A stretch of 11,261 nt of DNA from CAZXEU01 sp964639665 (GTDB taxonomy: Bacteria > Bacteroidota > Rhodothermia > Rhodothermales > Bin80). Below, one piece after another: positions 7,829 to 11,261 of this stretch. The position numbers and the translations under genes are program-made. Under the pieces are notes generated by a model. That model was not told the DNA's origin. It searched no databases and saw nothing but the letters and a program-made list of their open reading frames with translations. Each line of letters starts with the position of its first letter. The first letter of the stretch is position 1. The stretch lies in NCBI GenBank assembly GCA_964639665.1, contig CAZXEU010000152.1, forward strand, positions 1-11,261. Reading direction: 5' to 3'.

Positions 7829-8080
7829 GGTTCACTTATCAGTGCAATTCCCCTATCTTGCGACATACACCGCCCATCGGCCTCACTGCCGCTGCAGGAT
7901 GGAATGCATAGTGCCCTGCGCCGTATTCCAGTCGGTAATCCCAGCTACGCTGACAGTCTGGAACCTACCGGAAGCCAGCCAGGGAGTAAGCGAAATCAGC
8001 CACGTATGAGCCTTGCTCTGGCGAAACCCGGTTTCGGGTGATTACCTTAGTTGCTCCACTCCACTTATAACAGGTAACCC
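7829..8080. other. Leader region of the symporter gene
   Basis: 252 bases without a gene, following the TnpB remnant. It should carry the promoter of the symporter. TATAAC at 8066-8071 resembles a -10 box, but it would start transcription almost at the ATG, and its -35 partner is poor. The stretch may also contain the degraded right end of the IS element; I could not recognise a guide-RNA scaffold. Confidence 0.4.
8022..8036. promoter_or_regulatory. 15-base palindrome upstream of the symporter
   Basis: CGAAACCCGGTTTCG is a perfect inverted repeat (7-base arms, one central base) ending 44 bases before the symporter ATG. The position suits an operator for a dimeric regulator; it could also be a hairpin from the end of the decayed IS element. 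Related elements (GGTTTC and GAAAC, in the other order) occur at 20-31 before the protease gene. Confidence 0.35.
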
Positions 8081-9343
8081 ATGGATTACAACCCCAACCT
8101 TCCCTGGTACAGGCGTCTTCATTGGCAGGTATTTATCGCAATGGTCCTGGGTGTAGGTATTGGCCTGACTCCGGCTGGAGAATTCGTCGCGCAGTACGTA
8201 GGGTGGCTGGGGACCCTGTTCATGCGACTCCTGCGGATGATAATCGTGCCGCTTGTCGTGACCTCCATCATCGCTGGCGTCGCAACCGCTGGAAGCGGGC
8301 GGACGGTTGGTCGAATGTTCGGCAAGACGCTGACTTATTACTTGGTCTCGAGCTTTTTTGCGGCGCTAACCGGGCTACTCCTGTTCAACATCTTCAATCC
8401 GGGGCGAGGTTACCCCGTAACCGACACCGGAGCGGAAGCCCCGGATCTCGCGACGCCTGATTCGCCGATAGACCTGATCCTCGATATCGTTCCCACCAAC
8501 TTCTTCATGGCCACTTCGGCTGGTGACATGCTGGGAATCATTTTCTTCAGCATTGTTTTCGGAGTGGCCGTGACGACCTTGCCGGAAAGCCCCCGAAACA
8601 AGGTCACGGATCTTGTTGAGGCGCTCTTCAAGGCAATGATGTCCCTGACTACGGGTATCATCATGCTGCTTCCGATCGGTGTTTTCGGTTTGATGGTCAC
8701 GCTGGTCGGCGAGACGGGCCTTCGATCCTTTGGAAACCTGATTCAGTACGTCGCGACTTTAGGCTCGGGACTGTTCATCCACTTCTTCATCACGCTGCCG
8801 CTACTGCTTTACTTCTGGGGGCGTGTATCGCCCTGGAAGCATGCGATGAACATGCGGGAACCCCTTTTGGTGGCGTTCTCTACGAGTTCCTCCGCCGCCA
8901 CCTTGCCGGTTACTATCAAGACCGTGACGGAAAAGGTTGGGGCTTCCGACCGCGTGTCTTCCTTCACCCTGCCCATGGGCGCCACCATAAACATGGACGG
9001 AACCGCCATCATGGAGTGTGCGGGCGCGCTCTTCATCGCACAAGCCCTTGGAGCCGACATCGGGTTTATGACCCAGATGGTCGTTGTATTCACGGCTCTG
9101 CTCGCTTCAATTGGAGCTGCGGCGGTGCCATCGGCAGGTCTCGTAGTGATCTTTATCATCCTCAACGTGATCGGAATTGGGGACAATCCGGAGGCGATGT
9201 TGATCGTGGGCGCAATGCTGTCCATCGACCGCCCCCTCGATATGGCGCGAACAGCCGTCAACGTCTACAGCGACTCGTGCGCAGCGGCCGTAGTGGCGAA
9301 ATGGGAAGGAGAAGAGGGAATCGACGAGGAGGTGCGTGGGTAA
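8081..9343 (+). CDS. Dicarboxylate/amino acid:cation symporter (GltPh/EAAT family)
   Basis: An inner-membrane carrier that brings in acidic amino acids or C4-dicarboxylates with sodium ions or protons. It has 420 residues, the usual length for this family, with eight membrane helices and two re-entrant hairpins. Hairpin 1 has the serine-rich signature STSSSAATLPVT (267-278). Helix 7 has NMDGT (304-308), which contributes to sodium binding. Hairpin 2 is GAAAVPSAGLVV (345-356). Helix 8 is DRPLDMARTAVNVYSD (383-398). By alignment to GltPh, the substrate and ion ligands D387 (D394 in GltPh), R390 (R397), T391 (T398), N394 (N401) and D398 (D405) are kept. The conserved Arg390 favours an acidic side chain, so glutamate/aspartate is the best guess. 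The hairpin-1 Arg of GltPh is Ser269 here, as in EAATs. The start has a weak site (CAGGTAA). The gene stands alone, with a palindrome just upstream. Confidence 0.95.
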   Translation: MDYNPNLPWYRRLHWQVFIAMVLGVGIGLTPAGEFVAQYVGWLGTLFMRLLRMIIVPLVVTSIIAGVATAGSGRTVGRMFGKTLTYYLVSSFFAALTGLLLFNIFNPGRGYPVTDTGAEAPDLATPDSPIDLILDIVPTNFFMATSAGDMLGIIFFSIVFGVAVTTLPESPRNKVTDLVEALFKAMMSLTTGIIMLLPIGVFGLMVTLVGETGLRSFGNLIQYVATLGSGLFIHFFITLPLLLYFWGRVSPWKHAMNMREPLLVAFSTSSSAATLPVTIKTVTEKVGASDRVSSFTLPMGATINMDGTAIMECAGALFIAQALGADIGFMTQMVVVFTALLASIGAAAVPSAGLVVIFIILNVIGIGDNPEAMLIVGAMLSIDRPLDMARTAVNVYSDSCAAAVVAKWEGEEGIDEEVRG

Positions 9344-9454
9344 GCGACAAGGCCACGCCGATTGAGGCCCCGGCTCCTGCTATATCACGCGTAAGTGCGG
9401 CCGAGTTCGCAGACGTGGCGCAATTTCACGCCGTGCAGTAATCCGTGCTACGCA

Positions 9455-9491
9455 TCCGGGTGCGGTCCTGGCGCCAAGGCGTCCACCCGGA
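9455..9491. terminator. Hairpin between convergent genes
   Basis: TCCGGGTG (9455-9462) and CACCCGGA (9484-9491) are perfect 8-base arms around a 21-base loop that itself contains the palindrome TGGCGCCA. It lies about 110 bases past the symporter stop and 95 bases past the permease stop on the other strand, so it may help end both transcripts. No T-run follows on either strand. Confidence 0.35.
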
Positions 9492-9542
9492 CTATCGTGC
9501 CGCAGCATGGCGGAAGGTATCTCGCCGCGCAGCATTATCTCT

Positions 9543-9559
9543 CGCCCCTCCGGGCGTTT
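9543..9559 (+). terminator. Short terminator-like hairpin
   Basis: CGCCC-CTCC-GGGCG followed by TTT is a small GC-rich stem-loop with a short U-tract on the plus strand. It could stop transcription coming from the symporter before it enters the permease gene. It is 200 bases beyond the symporter stop, so its use is uncertain. Confidence 0.35.
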
Positions 9560-9586
9560 CCCGATGCCGCTGCGCCGCTGCACCCC

Positions 9587-11044
9587 TCAACGCACGTCGT
9601 AGCGCCGAAACGCAGCGAAGGCACCGCCAAAGAACGCCACGGAAAAGAATGCCAGGATTCCAAGGTCGATGAGCGACGGCCGGATTGCCTCCGAAAACGT
9701 CTGCTCCGGCGGCTCGAATCGCGGCATTTCACTCGTATCGATCGTCGTGTCATCGCCCATTCCCCTGATCACGATGGTTGCGCCGTCCCGCTGCATGCGC
9801 ATTTCTTCCCGTTCCTCTTCCCTCTTCAATTCCACGAACTGGGAATAGGTGCTCCGGTAGGCGCTCATGGCATCTTCGTAGCGGGGCTTTAGCGTGACGT
9901 TCGTCCCGGCAATGTTAAGGGCCGCGATCTGGTATGCCGCCGGAGGTACTATGCGGGCCAGATTCATGGTCAGCCGTTCTTGCTCGCGCTTGCGGTTCTG
10001 AAGGTCCTCGCTGAGCAATCGCTCGTGGTTGGCGATATCGTCATCCATTTCCTGCTCCAGCCGATTCGTTTCCTCCTCCCACCTCTGTTCGTTATCAGCC
10101 CTGTATAGGTCCGCTTCTTCCTCGCTCATGCCACTCGTTTCCTGAGCCCGGCTGCGGTAGGCGGCCATGAACTCTTCCATGCCTTGATCCCGGCGATCCT
10201 TGCGGTACCGGTCCTTCATCGCCTCGATTTCGGCTACACTGGGCACTTCCACCCACTGCGCGGCGGCCATGGTCGCGGCACGGGGTGCAATCAGCACACC
10301 CCCCACCCACAGCACCAGCAGCACCAGAAATGAAATCCTCGGCGACCTGGTTAACGCCGAAACAAGGAGGCCCAGTGCCACAAAGACCGTGAAGTACAAT
10401 AGCGACAATCCTATTAGGCTCAGAATCCTGTACCAATGGTCGCCCTCCAGTGGGATGCCAAATGCTACGAGCATCAAGATGACCAGCCCAATCGGGATGG
10501 CCAGCGGCGCGACCAAACCGGTCCACGCTCCGGCAAACTTTGCTGCCAGGTAGGTCCCTCTCGGCACAGGAGATGCGAACGCCAGCCGCAACGTCCCGGA
10601 TGCCCGCTCGCCGTTAATCGCGTCATAAGTGAACAGAATCGCAAACAGCGAAAGCACAACCTGCACCACGAACGTGAAGTCTATGAAGCGAAACAAGGCA
10701 AAGAGTGTGTTCTCCAGGTATATGCTCTGCCTGAGCTTCACTCCGGCTGACGTACTGATGGTTGAGAGCCGACCGATATCGTTGTTGACCCCGGCTGCGA
10801 GGATCTGCATCGGATCAGTCCGTCGGTAGACCGTGCTGCTCAATCCGGACCAGTTGGTGGCCTCGCTCAATTCCTGCTCCGCCAGCTGCAGTGCGGATTC
10901 ATACTGGCTTACCGAGGCGTTGTAGTCCTGGATGCCAATAAAGACGCTCAGCAGCAGCAGGACGGACAAGACGGCAAACGTGGATACGAATTTAGGGCTG
11001 AGCAGTATTGCCTTGAGCTCCTTCTCAAAAATCGTCGCAAACAT
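9587..11044 (-). CDS. ABC-2 type transporter permease with large charged insertion (DUF3526-like)
   Basis: The membrane subunit of an ABC exporter; an ATPase would be encoded elsewhere, probably upstream beyond the window. It has 485 residues. The first helix is at about 19-38, followed by an extracytoplasmic part (39-115) and a helix around 121-143. Then comes the ABC-2 signature DAINGERASGTLRLAFASPVPRG (141-163), which should contact the ATPase. Further helices lie at about 176-196, 207-230 and 237-254, and the last at 458-478, with the C-terminus RYDVR. Between the last two helices there is a long Glu/Arg-rich segment (about 265-450) that includes likely coiled coil (295-360 and 398-420). 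It should be extracytoplasmic if the helix count is right. Two-permease arrangements of this type occur in Bacteroidota; the cargo is unknown. The stop of the upstream paralogue is 30 bases before this start, so the genes form an operon. No clear ribosome-binding site is visible. Confidence 0.85.
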   Translation of the reverse strand: MFATIFEKELKAILLSPKFVSTFAVLSVLLLLSVFIGIQDYNASVSQYESALQLAEQELSEATNWSGLSSTVYRRTDPMQILAAGVNNDIGRLSTISTSAGVKLRQSIYLENTLFALFRFIDFTFVVQVVLSLFAILFTYDAINGERASGTLRLAFASPVPRGTYLAAKFAGAWTGLVAPLAIPIGLVILMLVAFGIPLEGDHWYRILSLIGLSLLYFTVFVALGLLVSALTRSPRISFLVLLVLWVGGVLIAPRAATMAAAQWVEVPSVAEIEAMKDRYRKDRRDQGMEEFMAAYRSRAQETSGMSEEEADLYRADNEQRWEEETNRLEQEMDDDIANHERLLSEDLQNRKREQERLTMNLARIVPPAAYQIAALNIAGTNVTLKPRYEDAMSAYRSTYSQFVELKREEEREEMRMQRDGATIVIRGMGDDTTIDTSEMPRFEPPEQTFSEAIRPSLIDLGILAFFSVAFFGGAFAAFRRYDVR

Positions 11045-11074
11045 GAGACCGAGTGTGGCTGGTGGCTGCTGCTC

Positions 11075-11261
11075 TTACCGCACGTCGTAGCGCAGGAAGG
11101 CAATGAAAGACCCCGCAAAGAAGAGGATGTTGAAACCCAGGAGCAAGCCAAGATCGACTACTGATCGACCGGCCAAATCGGTTGCAGGAGGCTGCCGAAA
11201 TTCGAATACGGGCAGTTCCTGTAGATCTATCGGTTCCGGCTCCTCCTCCTCGTCCTGCGTC
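11075..11261 (-). CDS. ABC-2 type transporter permease, C-terminal end only (partial)
   Basis: A reading frame on the minus strand that enters from the right edge of the window and ends in TAA at 11077-11075. The visible 61 residues run from an acidic segment (TQDEEEEPEPIDL) through a hydrophobic helix (VVDLGLLLGFNILFFAGSFIAF) to LRYDVR. This matches the end of the neighbouring permease (LIDLGILAFFSVAFFGGAFAAF, then RRYDVR) residue for residue at the key positions, so it is a paralogue and very probably the second half of a heterodimeric or tandem permease. It lies upstream in the operon, 30 bases before the next start. Everything N-terminal, and any ATPase gene, lies outside the window. Confidence 0.8.
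   Translation of the reverse strand, partial: TQDEEEEPEPIDLQELPVFEFRQPPATDLAGRSVVDLGLLLGFNILFFAGSFIAFLRYDVR

Overview
The window looks like chromosome of a high-GC member of the Bacteroidota/Rhodothermota (Rhodothermales- or Balneolales-like). Three things point there: a secreted peptidase ending in a FlgD-like type IX secretion sorting domain, a TonB-dependent receptor with a carboxypeptidase-regulatory-like front domain followed at once by a DUF4249 lipoprotein, and a weak ribosome-binding-site signal throughout. GC looks like roughly 55-60% by eye. The assignment rests on gene families, not on a marker gene.

Layout from left to right. 95-3040 (+) is a subtilisin-family (S8) exported protease with an intact Asp/His/Ser triad, an uncharacterised middle module and a C-terminal sorting domain. 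3041-3635 is a gap between convergent genes. It holds one candidate small zinc-ribbon protein (3317-3523) and a few inverted repeats. 3636-7042 (-) is a two-gene operon: TonB-dependent receptor first, then the DUF4249 lipoprotein after a 2-base gap. It probably forms an outer-membrane uptake pair of unknown substrate. 7043-8080 is a gene-poor stretch with two perfect palindromes, the broken C-terminal end of an IS200/IS605-type TnpB nuclease (about 7490-7687), and a 15-base palindrome just before the next gene. 8081-9343 (+) is a sodium/dicarboxylate-amino-acid symporter of the GltPh/EAAT family. 9344-9586 is a convergent gap with two hairpins. 9587-11261 (-) carries two tandem paralogous ABC-2 type permeases; the second runs off the window edge.

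The parts fit a marine or organic-matter-feeding lifestyle: an exported protease, an outer-membrane importer, and an acidic amino acid carrier. Only the receptor/lipoprotein pair and the permease pair are clearly co-transcribed, so any wider functional link is inference. I found no CRISPR array, rRNA, tRNA or intact mobile element. I see no convincing new defence or biosynthetic system. The items most worth a second look are the small zinc-ribbon ORF, the decayed TnpB fragment with its flanking palindromes, the unknown module in the protease, and the large charged insertion in the ABC permease.
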